A stretch of 17,573 bases of DNA from Clostridia bacterium (GTDB lineage Bacteria > Bacillota > Peptococcia > DRI-13 > DTU073): assembly GCA_012842035.1 (NCBI GenBank), contig DUTO01000119.1:1-17573 (forward strand). The letters are read 5' to 3'. Shown here in pieces: positions 6,473 to 14,076 of this stretch. Both the position numbers and the translations under genes were made by a program. Positions within the stretch are counted from its first letter, which is position 1. Each line of letters opens with the position of its first letter. The notes under the pieces are model-generated. The model saw only the letters and a list, made by a program, of their open reading frames with translations, did not search any database and was not told where the DNA came from.

Positions 6473-7123
6473 CTGAAAGAAGCTGAAATTCGGCAAAATA
6501 TAAAGAAAAGAGAAGAAATTATTTCTCGTAATCTTTTATTGGCAGAACAAGAAATGACTAAACAACAAGCACAGTTGCAAAAGGAACATCAAAAGGTACT
6601 TTATTGGGAAGCACAGGCTGCAGGAGAGGAGAGAAAAAGATTTGCTGACTTACGTCAAGAAATCGAAAGACAACAACAGCGAATTGCTAAACCACAACAA
6701 AGAGCCTATCAAAGTACAGCTTTAAAATTTGTTCCTCCCCAGACTGTTGTGAAAAATACAATCATGGCTTTTTTAGTTGGCGGTGCAATCTGTTTAATGG
6801 GACAAATTATTAAAAATATTTTTCTCCAGAATGGTTTAGCAGATAAAGAAGCTTCTGCAGCTACTTCGTCAATGTTAATATTTTTAGGAGCCTTTTTCAC
6901 CGGTATCGGCTATTACGATAAATTAGGAAAAGTAGCCGGAGCAGGCTCAATTGTACCAATTACCGGGTTTGCTAATTCTATTGTTTCTTCTGGTTTAGAA
7001 TTTAAAAAAGAAGGGTATATTTACGGTGTAGGAGCTCATCTTTTTACTGTGGCCGGGCCGGTACTTGTTTATGGAACAATGATTTCTATTTTAGTGGGCT
7101 TAGTTTATTATTTTGCGAAGTAG
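6473..7123 (+). CDS. spoVAC: Stage V sporulation protein AC with long N-terminal coiled-coil extension
   Basis: Integral membrane subunit of the SpoVA channel that moves Ca-dipicolinate into the developing spore and out at germination. In Bacillus SpoVAC acts as a mechanosensitive channel. The conserved part begins around residue 95 (FVPPQTVVKNTIMAFLVGG). It contains membrane helices at roughly 101-124, 134-154 and 188-213, and the family segment GAGSIVPITGFANSIVSSGLE followed by GYIYGVGAHLFTVAGPV. The gene gives 216 residues from CTG 6473, against about 150 in Bacillus. The additional 70 or so residues before the conserved core are Glu/Lys/Gln-rich and look like a charged coiled coil (EEIISRNLLLAEQEMTKQQ region). 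A shorter product from TTG 6539 would still hold most of the coil. First gene of the spoVAC-AD-AE cluster. Identity is secure; the start and the role of the extension are inferred. Confidence 0.88.
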   Translation: MKEAEIRQNIKKREEIISRNLLLAEQEMTKQQAQLQKEHQKVLYWEAQAAGEERKRFADLRQEIERQQQRIAKPQQRAYQSTALKFVPPQTVVKNTIMAFLVGGAICLMGQIIKNIFLQNGLADKEASAATSSMLIFLGAFFTGIGYYDKLGKVAGAGSIVPITGFANSIVSSGLEFKKEGYIYGVGAHLFTVAGPVLVYGTMISILVGLVYYFAK

Positions 7124-7131
7124 GGAGAGAG

Positions 7132-8151
7132 ATGGCACAAAAAAAAATAGGTAAACAAACTTTTCAGTTTTCCTCAGTTCCCGTAATAACTTCTTGGGCT
7201 TCTGTGGTGGGACCTAAGGAAGGGGAAGGACCTTTTGGTGAGCAATATGACCTGGTTTTAACAGATAGTTTAGCCGGAGAAAAGACATGGGAAAAAGCAG
7301 AACAAAAAATGATGCAGTATTCCGTAGAATTAGCTTTAGAAAAAAGAGGGTTATTGCCTAAAGACTTGGATCTTTATTTAGCAGGTGACTTATTGAATCA
7401 AATTATTTGTGCTAATTTTACAGCACGATTTTTAAACACGCCTTTTTTAGGTTTGTATGGGGCTTGTTCGACATTAGCCCAAGGTCTGTGTGTAGCTGGC
7501 ATATTATTAGAAGGCGGTTTTGCTGAAAAAGTTGGTGTTTCAGCAAGCAGTCATCATAATACTGCAGAAAGGCAATTTCGTACACCTACTGAATTAGGGG
7601 ATCAACGTCCTTTAACTGCACAATGGACTGTTACTGGTAGTGCTTCTTTTGTTTTAGAAAGAGTAGGCACAGGAATTATGTTAACACATGCTACCATCGG
7701 GAAAATAAATGATTTAGGGGTTAGTAATGCCCAAGATTTAGGTTCGGCAATGGCTCCGGCAGCTTGTGATACAATCAGCACACATTTAGAGGACTTAGGA
7801 CGAAGTGAGGCCGACTATGATTTAATTGTTACAGGAGACCTCGGATTTTTAGGTAGCAACATTTTGACAGAGTTATTAACACAAAAAGGTATTTCTGCCG
7901 AGAAAATATATGATTGTGGTATAACGATTTATAGCCCTGAACAAGATACTCATGCTGGAGGAAGTGGTTGTGGTTGTTCAGCAGTAGTATTAGCGGCTCA
8001 TTTGATCGGGTGTCTTCAAGCGAGATTTTATCAGCGTATTTTGTTTGTAGGGACAGGGGCTCTTTTAAGTCAGATTAGTGCCTTTCAAGGAGAAAGCATT
8101 CCTTGTATTGCTCATGCTGTTGTTTTAGAAGCAGGGAGAGGTGATAGATAG
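7132..8151 (+). CDS. spoVAD: Stage V sporulation protein AD
   Basis: Thiolase-fold protein that binds dipicolinic acid at the inner spore membrane as part of the SpoVA uptake machinery. It has 339 residues, matching the family. The thiolase-like nucleophile position is kept as Cys112 in GLYGACSTLAQG. Other family stretches are GVSASSHHNTAERQFRTPTELG, TAQWTVTGSASFVLE and DTHAGGSGCGCSAVV. The ATG at 7132 follows spoVAC by 8 bases, with GGGAGAGA as SD. The stop TAG shares its last G with the GTG start of spoVAE. In Bacillus a dipicolinate pocket overlaps the former active site, so this is a ligand carrier rather than a working thiolase. Confidence 0.96.
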   Translation: MAQKKIGKQTFQFSSVPVITSWASVVGPKEGEGPFGEQYDLVLTDSLAGEKTWEKAEQKMMQYSVELALEKRGLLPKDLDLYLAGDLLNQIICANFTARFLNTPFLGLYGACSTLAQGLCVAGILLEGGFAEKVGVSASSHHNTAERQFRTPTELGDQRPLTAQWTVTGSASFVLERVGTGIMLTHATIGKINDLGVSNAQDLGSAMAPAACDTISTHLEDLGRSEADYDLIVTGDLGFLGSNILTELLTQKGISAEKIYDCGITIYSPEQDTHAGGSGCGCSAVVLAAHLIGCLQARFYQRILFVGTGALLSQISAFQGESIPCIAHAVVLEAGRGDR

Positions 8152-8507
8152 TGGAACTATTAAAAGCATTTGTTTTAGGAGGATTACTATGTGCTCTGGG
8201 ACAGCTTTTAATCGATTTAACACCTTTTAATATTACACCGGGACATATTTTAGTAGGCTATGTAACAAGTGGTGTTGTTTTAAGCTTTCTTGGTTTATAT
8301 CAGCCTCTTGTGGATTGGGGTGGTGCCGGGGCAACTGTACCTTTATCAGGATTTGGTCATTCCTTAGCCCAAGGTGCTATTGAAGGGGTAAAAAACCGAG
8401 GGCTTTTAGGAGCTTTAGGAGGTGGCTTAGAAGCTACTTCAATAGGTATTGCGACGGCGATAGTTTTGGGGCTTGTTGTGGCTACTTTTGCTCAACCTAA
8501 AGGCTAG
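8151..8507 (+). CDS. spoVAE: Stage V sporulation protein AE (AEb type)
   Basis: A 118-residue polytopic membrane protein, third member of the minimal clostridial spoVA set and a distant paralogue of SpoVAC: GAGATVPLSGFGHSLAQGAIEG here parallels GAGSIVPITGFANS there. Three hydrophobic segments are visible (about 2-20, 31-50, 88-113). Start is GTG at 8151, sharing one base with the spoVAD stop, with GGGAGAGG ahead as SD, so translation is coupled. The SpoVAEa, SpoVAF, SpoVAA and SpoVAB proteins of Bacillus are absent from this window; known clostridia also keep only C, D and E here. Confidence 0.94.
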   Translation: MELLKAFVLGGLLCALGQLLIDLTPFNITPGHILVGYVTSGVVLSFLGLYQPLVDWGGAGATVPLSGFGHSLAQGAIEGVKNRGLLGALGGGLEATSIGIATAIVLGLVVATFAQPKG

Positions 8508-8559
8508 GAAAGGATTGTAAAAGATTAAAATTAAAAACTTGAGGAAGGGAGCATTAATT

Positions 8560-9576
8560 TTGAGCTGGAAAATTGGCATACCGCGCGCCTTGTTTTATCA
8601 TACCTATTACCCCTTATGGTCTACTTTTTTTGAAGCTTTAGGGGGTGAAGTAATTGTTTCTCCACCAACTAACAAAGTCATTCTTGACCAGGGGGTAAAA
8701 AGTGTCGTTGATGAAACTTGTTTGCCGGTAAAGGTTTTTTTTGGTCATGTAGCTACTCTTTGTGAAACTAAAATAGATTATTTATTTGTACCACGTTTAA
8801 TTAGTGTAGAAAAAAGAGCTTATATTTGCCCTAAATTTATGGGTCTTCCCGATATGTTAAGAGCAAGTAAAATAAAACATCCTCCTTTAATTAAACCGGT
8901 AATCAATAAAGTTAAATCAACTAATGTAAATAGTTTTTTATGGGACTGTGCCAGCCCTTTTACCGGTAAGTGGTTAAACATAAAAAAGGCTTGGCAAGAA
9001 GCTAAGCAGGAACAAGAGAAGTATGAGCAGAAGTTAATAAGGGAAACAGAACATAATGACTTAAATATCCTCATTTTAGGACATGACTATAATCTTTATG
9101 ACCATTATCTTAATTTAGGGTTATGGGAAAAGCTACAAAATTTAGGTTGCTCAATTATTACTCCAGCTCAGATTTCTAAAGAAGAAAGAGATCATCAATT
9201 GAAAAAGTTTCCTAAATTTGTTTTTTGGACTTATGGGCGTAATTTACTAGGTTCTGTGTACAGTTTTATTGAGAAACCGGGGATAAAAGGAGTAATTAAT
9301 CTTACCTCATTTGGTTGTGGAATTGATTCTTTTATTGATAGTTTAATTATCAGGCGTCTTATTGAACATCAGATTCCTTATTTAAATATAATTATAGATG
9401 AACATACCGGAGAAGCCGGTCTTTTAACAAGAGTGGAAGCTTTTGTAGATATTATTCGTTGGAGGAGGGATGACCATCAAAATTACTTTCCCGCACATGG
9501 GTACAATGTGGGTAGCTGTGAAAGGGATGCTAGAATACATGGGGTTAGATGTAATTGTACCCCCACCTCCCACTAA
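8560..9576 (+). CDS. DUF2229-type CoA-activase-related protein, probable 3' frameshift
   Basis: Belongs to the DUF2229 part of the 2-hydroxyacyl-CoA dehydratase activase-related proteins. In large relatives this domain follows the ATPase (ASKHA) domain. Here no ATPase motif is present, so it is a stand-alone domain, and its substrate is not known. Residues numbered from TTG 8560 (338 aa): YYPLWSTFFEALGGEV (16-31), Cys54 in VDETCLPVKVFFGH, Cys90 in AYICPKFMG, a FGCGIDS segment and the terminal family motif DEHTGEAGLLTRVEAFVDII. TTG 8560 is preferred over TTG 8539 because GGGAG (8547-8551) lies eight bases before it and the family N-terminus KIGIPRALFYH follows directly. The final 34 residues are unlike the family and are read out of frame through the start of the next gene; see findings. 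Confidence 0.8.
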   Translation: MSWKIGIPRALFYHTYYPLWSTFFEALGGEVIVSPPTNKVILDQGVKSVVDETCLPVKVFFGHVATLCETKIDYLFVPRLISVEKRAYICPKFMGLPDMLRASKIKHPPLIKPVINKVKSTNVNSFLWDCASPFTGKWLNIKKAWQEAKQEQEKYEQKLIRETEHNDLNILILGHDYNLYDHYLNLGLWEKLQNLGCSIITPAQISKEERDHQLKKFPKFVFWTYGRNLLGSVYSFIEKPGIKGVINLTSFGCGIDSFIDSLIIRRLIEHQIPYLNIIIDEHTGEAGLLTRVEAFVDIIRWRRDDHQNYFPAHGYNVGSCERDARIHGVRCNCTPTSH

Positions 9577-10588
9577 AAAAACTTTATCTTTGGGTGTCCA
9601 ACATTCCCCTGAATTCGCTTGTCTTCCTTTAAAAATAAATATTGGTAATTTTATCGAAGCTAAAAACTTGGGTGCTGATACCTTCTTGATGATTGGTGGT
9701 TCAGGTCCTTGCCGTTTTGGTTTATATGCTCAATTAGAAAAAGAAATTTTAGCTGACTTAGGCTTTGATTATAATTCGCTGATTATTGAACCTCCTGATA
9801 CAGGATATTGGCAATTTATCAGACGAGTTAAAAAAACAGTGGGGCCTGTTTCTTGGTGGAAAATTATCCAGGGAATTCGTTTAGGCTATAAAAAGGCCAT
9901 CATCGTAGATCATTTAGAAAAACTTGTCCAGGAAATTAGACCTAGAGAAGAGGTTAAAGGTACAGCAGATAAAATTTTTCAAAATGCCTTACCCATGATT
10001 GCGGAAACACAAAACCTTTATGAAATAGAAGAAGTATTTGGTTTAACAAGGGAGAAGTTATTGCATATACCGCGAGATAAACAGGCTGATGTACTTAAAA
10101 TCGGATTAGTAGGAGAAATTTATACATTATTGGAACCTTTTGCTAGTATGGAAATAGAAAAGAAATTAGGATATCTGGGTGTATATGTGCAGAGGTCACT
10201 TTATTTAAGTGAGTGGATTAATGACCATTTGCTTTCCTTACGGTTATTTAAAGCCAAAGGAAAAAACTATCGCGGATATGCCAGCCCTTTTTTAAATCAT
10301 TTTGTAGGGGGACATGGACTGGAAAGTATTGGGGCCGGAGTTGCTTTTGCTAAACAAGGTTATGACGGGATTGTACAAGTAGCTCCTTTAACTTGTATGC
10401 CGGAAATAGTAGCCCATAATATTTTCCCGCAAGTTAGTGAAAAATGTGGGATTCCTGTTTTAAATATTTATGTAGATGAACAAACAGGTGAAGCCGGCTT
10501 AGAAACTCGGCTGGAAGCATTTATTGAACTACTTGAAGCGAAAAGGCGTACATTGACCACGCAGAAACAATATGTTACCATACCTTAA
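9470..10588 (+). CDS. CoA-activase/dehydratase-like partner protein (HgdB-related)
   Basis: A 372-residue member of the same 2-hydroxyacyl-CoA dehydratase-activase group, matching the domain that follows DUF2229 in fused relatives. Motifs are TFPHMGTMWVAVKGML at the N-terminus, HSPEFACLPLKINIGN with Cys51, GGSGPCRFGLYAQLE with Cys81, APLTCMPEI with Cys309, and DEQTGEAGLETRLEAF near the end. The conserved Cys residues suggest an iron-sulfur cluster (inference). The ATG at 9470 follows GGAGG (9461-9465), a good SD. It starts inside the 3' end of the preceding gene, in another frame. The pair's position between spoVAE and lysA is unexplained; no dehydratase, ATPase activator or acyl-CoA gene is nearby. 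Confidence 0.78.
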   Translation: MTIKITFPHMGTMWVAVKGMLEYMGLDVIVPPPPTKKTLSLGVQHSPEFACLPLKINIGNFIEAKNLGADTFLMIGGSGPCRFGLYAQLEKEILADLGFDYNSLIIEPPDTGYWQFIRRVKKTVGPVSWWKIIQGIRLGYKKAIIVDHLEKLVQEIRPREEVKGTADKIFQNALPMIAETQNLYEIEEVFGLTREKLLHIPRDKQADVLKIGLVGEIYTLLEPFASMEIEKKLGYLGVYVQRSLYLSEWINDHLLSLRLFKAKGKNYRGYASPFLNHFVGGHGLESIGAGVAFAKQGYDGIVQVAPLTCMPEIVAHNIFPQVSEKCGIPVLNIYVDEQTGEAGLETRLEAFIELLEAKRRTLTTQKQYVTIP

Positions 10589-10603
10589 GATTATTGTTAT
10601 AAT
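10575..10603 (+). promoter_or_regulatory. Sigma-A promoter of lysA (extended -10)
   Basis: TTACCA (10575-10580), 17 bases, TATAAT (10598-10603) preceded by TG at 10595-10596. The -35 (4 of 6) overlaps the 3' end of the upstream gene. Only about 30 bases separate it from the ATG, so a lysine riboswitch cannot fit. Confidence 0.7.
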
Positions 10604-10639
10604 GGGAGAAGAGTTAAGACAAACGAGGAGTGAAGGTAA

Positions 10640-11956
10640 ATGAAGTTACAAGGAACAATGACCATAAATGAACAAGGTCATTTATGTATTGGTGGATGTG
10701 ATACGGTCGAACTGGTAAAAAAATTTGGTACCCCACTTTATGTGATGGACGAAGAATATTTGCGTCAAATTTGTCGAGACTATTATCAGTCCTTTATAGT
10801 CGCTTATCCTAATAATAAAGTGCTTTATGCCAGTAAAGCTTTTCTGACTAAGGCAATGGCTAAAATAATTCAGCAAGAGAAACTAGGTTTAGACGTAGTT
10901 TCGGGTGGAGAATTATTTACGGCCATGCAAGCTGATTTTCCAGCGGAACAGATTTATTTTCATGGTAATAATAAATCCGTAGCGGAAATTGAATATGCTC
11001 TTGATTGTAAAATAGGTCGATTTGTAGTGGATAATTTTTATGAATTAGAACTTTTGCATAATTTGTGTCAAAAACGAAGGACGAAAGCTAAAATTTTACT
11101 AAGGCTTTCTCCCGGTATTGAGGCTTCGACACATGAATATATTCGTACAGGGCAAATTGATTCTAAATTCGGCATGCCGATAGCAACCGGACAAGCTTTA
11201 GAAATTGTGAAAAAGGCACTTTCTTTAGAATATATCGATTTAAAAGGTATTCATTGTCATATTGGTTCACAAATTTTTGAAATCGCTTCTTTTGGTCATA
11301 CTGCTGAAGTAATGATGGACTTTTTACAAAAAATTAAAGCGGAAACAGGGCAAGAATTAGCCGAATTAAATCTCGGGGGAGGATTTGGTATTTACTATCA
11401 AGCCGGGGATACTCCTGCTCTCATTAACAAGTTTGCCGAGATTATTATGACAACTATTGAACAAAAAGCCAGGAATTTAAAAATTAATCTTCCTCAAGTA
11501 ATTATAGAGCCGGGGCGTTCCATTGTAGGAACTGCAGGGACTACTCTTTATACGATTGGTTCCATTAAACAGATTCCTAATATTCGTACTTATGTTGCTG
11601 TAGATGGAGGAATGAGTGATAATCCACGTCCTGCTCTTTATCAAGCCCAATATGAGGCAGCTGTAGCTAATAAAATGCAAATAGAAGCTACAGAAACAGT
11701 TTCGATTACAGGAAAATGTTGTGAATCAGGTGATATGTTAATTTGGGATCTCCAGCTTCCTCCTTTGACTAGTGGAGATATTTTAGCTGTTTCTTGTACA
11801 GGAGCCTATAATTATTCCATGTCTAGTAATTATAATCGCTTACCTAGACCAGCTGTAGTTTTAGTTAAACAAGGACAAGCTGACTTGATTGTGGCCAGGG
11901 AAACATATCAAGATTTAGTTCGGAATGACCTTATTCCGACTAGATTAAATGATTAA
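10640..11956 (+). CDS. lysA: Diaminopimelate decarboxylase
   Basis: Final step of lysine synthesis, meso-diaminopimelate to L-lysine plus CO2; a cytoplasmic, PLP-dependent fold-type III enzyme. It has 438 residues, within the family range. PLP lysine is Lys66 in LYASKAF. Other segments are HCHIGSQI (205-212), LNLGGGFGIYY (phosphate-binding Gly loop), EPGRSIVG (290-297), the family signature GKCCESGD with catalytic Cys361, and GAYNYSMSSNYNRLPRP (388-404). The ATG at 10640 has GAGGAG nine bases upstream. The location after spoVA matches Bacillus. Diaminopimelate is also a precursor of peptidoglycan, and the dipicolinate branch leaves this pathway earlier, which may explain the sporulation neighbourhood. 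It has its own promoter. Confidence 0.97.
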   Translation: MKLQGTMTINEQGHLCIGGCDTVELVKKFGTPLYVMDEEYLRQICRDYYQSFIVAYPNNKVLYASKAFLTKAMAKIIQQEKLGLDVVSGGELFTAMQADFPAEQIYFHGNNKSVAEIEYALDCKIGRFVVDNFYELELLHNLCQKRRTKAKILLRLSPGIEASTHEYIRTGQIDSKFGMPIATGQALEIVKKALSLEYIDLKGIHCHIGSQIFEIASFGHTAEVMMDFLQKIKAETGQELAELNLGGGFGIYYQAGDTPALINKFAEIIMTTIEQKARNLKINLPQVIIEPGRSIVGTAGTTLYTIGSIKQIPNIRTYVAVDGGMSDNPRPALYQAQYEAAVANKMQIEATETVSITGKCCESGDMLIWDLQLPPLTSGDILAVSCTGAYNYSMSSNYNRLPRPAVVLVKQGQADLIVARETYQDLVRNDLIPTRLND

Positions 11957-11974
11957 AATCTAATAGGTGAAGTT

Positions 11975-12172
11975 ATGAACAGTAAATTAAAATTGTTTTT
12001 CTTAATTTTGCTTGTTTTTGTGTTTATTATTATAGTCCCGGCTTTTATTAATGTTTTTATTAAAAATTATACTGTTAATTTTATTCTAAGAAGCTTATTA
12101 GTGTTTTTTATTATTTATTTAGTTTTAGAAATAATTGACCTGATCAGAAAAATTAAAGAAAAAAAGGTTTAA
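11975..12172 (+). CDS. Small two-helix membrane protein, unknown
   Basis: A 65-residue hydrophobic protein with two predicted membrane helices (about 6-29 and 35-58) separated by a short IKNYTVNF loop, and a basic C-terminus (IRKIKEKKV). The ATG at 11975 follows AGGTGA (11965-11970) by four bases and lies 18 bases after lysA, so it is probably co-transcribed with lysA. I recognise no family motif. It could be a membrane accessory protein or a spore-membrane protein; nothing in the sequence decides. A real gene is likely from the SD and spacing. Confidence 0.7.
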   Translation: MNSKLKLFFLILLVFVFIIIVPAFINVFIKNYTVNFILRSLLVFFIIYLVLEIIDLIRKIKEKKV

Positions 12173-12185
12173 GTCAGATTGATTA

Positions 12186-12194
12186 TGGTATAAT
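12186..12194 (+). promoter_or_regulatory. Extended -10 promoter before the nucleotidyltransferase gene
   Basis: TGG followed by TATAAT (12189-12194) is a full extended -10. No good -35 is seen at 16-18 bases (GGTTTA-like). It lies 32 bases before ATG 12227 and is likely the start of the cca-M50-trpS-scpAB unit. Confidence 0.55.
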
Positions 12195-12226
12195 AAGACA
12201 AATTCACGAAATGGATTTTAGTTAAT

Positions 12227-13444
12227 ATGAGCAGTGTCAATTTGCCGGAAAATTTAATTATAGCTTGGCTTCGCCAAGAAAAAAGAGAAAAACCGCTTTT
12301 TCTGGTAGGTGGTTCGGTACGTGATTTTTTATTACAAAGAGAGTTTAAAGACTATGACTTTCTTTTAGAAGGAGATTGTTTTCTTTTCGTTTCCAGATTA
12401 AAAGAACAATTTGGCGGAAAAGCTGTTTTTAATCAACGTTTACTGACGGCAACTTATAAAATAAAAGGACTAGTTTTTGATTTTGCTACAGCCCGTAAAG
12501 AGCATTATGCTCGACCAGGGATCTTACCACAAGTTAGACCAACAACTTGGCAAGAGGATTTAAAAAGAAGAGACTTTACAATTAATACATTAGTTATACC
12601 TCTTTTAAAAGAAGGTTGGGGAAAAGTTATTAACCTTTTAGGTGGGAAGGAAGACTTGGAACATCGCTTAATTCGTATTTTGCATAAACAAAGTTTTTAT
12701 GATGACCCTACGCGAATCTTGCGTGCTATTCGGTATCGCAATCGCTTTAGTTTTTCTTTGGAGAAAAAAACCTTACAATATTTAGAACAAAGTTGGCCTT
12801 ATTTACAAAATGTTTCACCGCGACGCAGATTTAAAGAATGGCAACTCCTTTGTGCAGAAGAAGAGGTAGTAAAAAATATTGAGGACATTTTTGTTTTAGG
12901 TGGTTGGTCTTATTTTATGGGTGGACTTTCTTTTCAGCAGAGTTTATGGGAAAAAGAAAATAGAGCAATCGCCAAAGATAGTTTTCCTAAAGAGTTACGT
13001 CCTTGGTATTTATATTTGTTAATTTTTTTAGCTAGAGAACCGGAAATGCTTGAGCAAATTTCCGCATATTGGGGACTTTATCCCCAAGAAAAAAAGGGAC
13101 TAAAACAAACATTAATATTATTAGCAAAGCAAAATCAGTTTAAGAGACTTAAATGGCGTCAACTTTTAACCGAATTAAAGGAATTACCTCCGGAAGGAAC
13201 TTATTATCTTTTTCGGCAAAATCCAAATTGGGGAGAGAATTGGGAGTCTTTTTATCAGGAAATTTTGGCTAATAAAATGCCCTTACAGGGTAAAGACCTT
13301 TTTGAGTTAGGGCTTAAACCAGGTCCTGAAATGGGGAGATTACTGCGCTGTTTGGAAAAATATTATCAAGAAGATTTATTTCAAACCCCCCAAGAAGGTT
13401 TAAAATTGGCTAAGCGTTTAATTAAGGAGGATTTTAATGAATAG
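12227..13444 (+). CDS. CCA tRNA nucleotidyltransferase / poly(A) polymerase family (class II)
   Basis: Adds or repairs the 3' CCA (or A) end of tRNA, using a class II nucleotidyltransferase head. It has 405 residues. The nucleotidyl-transfer motif is VGGSVRD (27-33) with the metal pair Asp42 and Asp44 in DYDF. Other motifs are FDFATARKEHY (84-94, Asp85), DLKRRDFTIN (111-120) for the substrate arm, and DPTRILRAIRY (160-170), all typical of the family. No HD domain is present. The sequence alone does not settle CCA versus A-adding specificity. The SD is weak (TGGA, 12212-12215), and the gene overlaps the following M50 protease by eight bases. Confidence 0.88.
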   Translation: MSSVNLPENLIIAWLRQEKREKPLFLVGGSVRDFLLQREFKDYDFLLEGDCFLFVSRLKEQFGGKAVFNQRLLTATYKIKGLVFDFATARKEHYARPGILPQVRPTTWQEDLKRRDFTINTLVIPLLKEGWGKVINLLGGKEDLEHRLIRILHKQSFYDDPTRILRAIRYRNRFSFSLEKKTLQYLEQSWPYLQNVSPRRRFKEWQLLCAEEEVVKNIEDIFVLGGWSYFMGGLSFQQSLWEKENRAIAKDSFPKELRPWYLYLLIFLAREPEMLEQISAYWGLYPQEKKGLKQTLILLAKQNQFKRLKWRQLLTELKELPPEGTYYLFRQNPNWGENWESFYQEILANKMPLQGKDLFELGLKPGPEMGRLLRCLEKYYQEDLFQTPQEGLKLAKRLIKEDFNE

Positions 13445-14057
13445 TTTACAAACAATAATTATTAGTTTACCGGCAGTTTTATTAGCCCTAAGTGTTCATG
13501 AGTTTGCGCATGGTTATGTAGCCTATAGATTAGGTGACCCTACTCCGAAATATCAAGGACGGCTTACCCTCAATCCTCTGGCTCATTTAGATTTAATTGG
13601 AACCTTAATGTTAATTTTTTTCCGATTTGGTTGGGCTAAACCGGTGATGGTTAATCCTGCCAATTTTCGTATGAACCAAAGAAAAGGTATGCTTTACGTT
13701 GCTTTAGCCGGTCCCGTATCCAATATCTTAGTTGCTTTAATCGCAGCCATATTATACAATTTACTTATTAAGTTTCAAGCACCATATTTTTGGATTGTTT
13801 TAGCAGAAGCTCTTCTGGTTATTGATATTTTCTTAGCTATTTTTAATTTAATCCCGATTCCCCCCCTGGATGGATCCAAAGTTCTGGCCGGTTTGTTACC
13901 TGGTCATAAGCAAGGGATTATTTATCAATTAGAAGCATATGGTCCGTTTATCTTGATTTTTTTAATTATTACTAATATAATTGGTAAAATTTTAGGTCCT
14001 CTAGTAAATGGATTACTTTATTTTGTTATGTTAATTAGTCATTTTATTGTTGGTTAA
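13437..14057 (+). CDS. Site-2 protease family (M50) membrane metalloprotease, YwhC-like
   Basis: Polytopic zinc metalloprotease of 206 residues, a compact site-2 type. The zinc motif H21-E22-F-A-H25 sits in the first hydrophobic helix (SVHEFAHGYVAYRLGD). The third zinc ligand region is NLIPIPPLDGSKVL, with Asn137 and Asp145-Gly146 (the LDG motif). The AGPVSN segment (91-96) precedes another helix. There is no PDZ domain, unlike RseP/YluC, so it fits the short YwhC-type group whose substrate is usually unknown. The ATG at 13437 overlaps the nucleotidyltransferase stop by eight bases, with TTAAGGAGG as SD. Its position next to trpS and scpAB is an operon link only, with no known functional connection. 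Confidence 0.9.
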   Translation: MNSLQTIIISLPAVLLALSVHEFAHGYVAYRLGDPTPKYQGRLTLNPLAHLDLIGTLMLIFFRFGWAKPVMVNPANFRMNQRKGMLYVALAGPVSNILVALIAAILYNLLIKFQAPYFWIVLAEALLVIDIFLAIFNLIPIPPLDGSKVLAGLLPGHKQGIIYQLEAYGPFILIFLIITNIIGKILGPLVNGLLYFVMLISHFIVG

Positions 14058-14076
14058 GCAGGAGGTAAAGTTAACA

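Noticed and set aside
6404..6473. spoVAA/spoVAB between sigF and spoVAC
   Set aside because: Only 68 bases separate the genes, so these Bacillus genes are absent here.
8820..9074. An 84-residue minus-strand reading frame inside the first activase gene
   Set aside because: Lies antisense to conserved coding sequence, with no SD support.
10588..10640. A lysine riboswitch upstream of lysA
   Set aside because: The gap is about 50 bases with a clear sigma-A promoter in it; a lysine riboswitch needs well over 150 bases.
14047..14076. Ten extra N-terminal residues on TrpS from ATG 14047
   Set aside because: No SD, overlap with the M50 gene, and the family N-terminus starts at ATG 14077.
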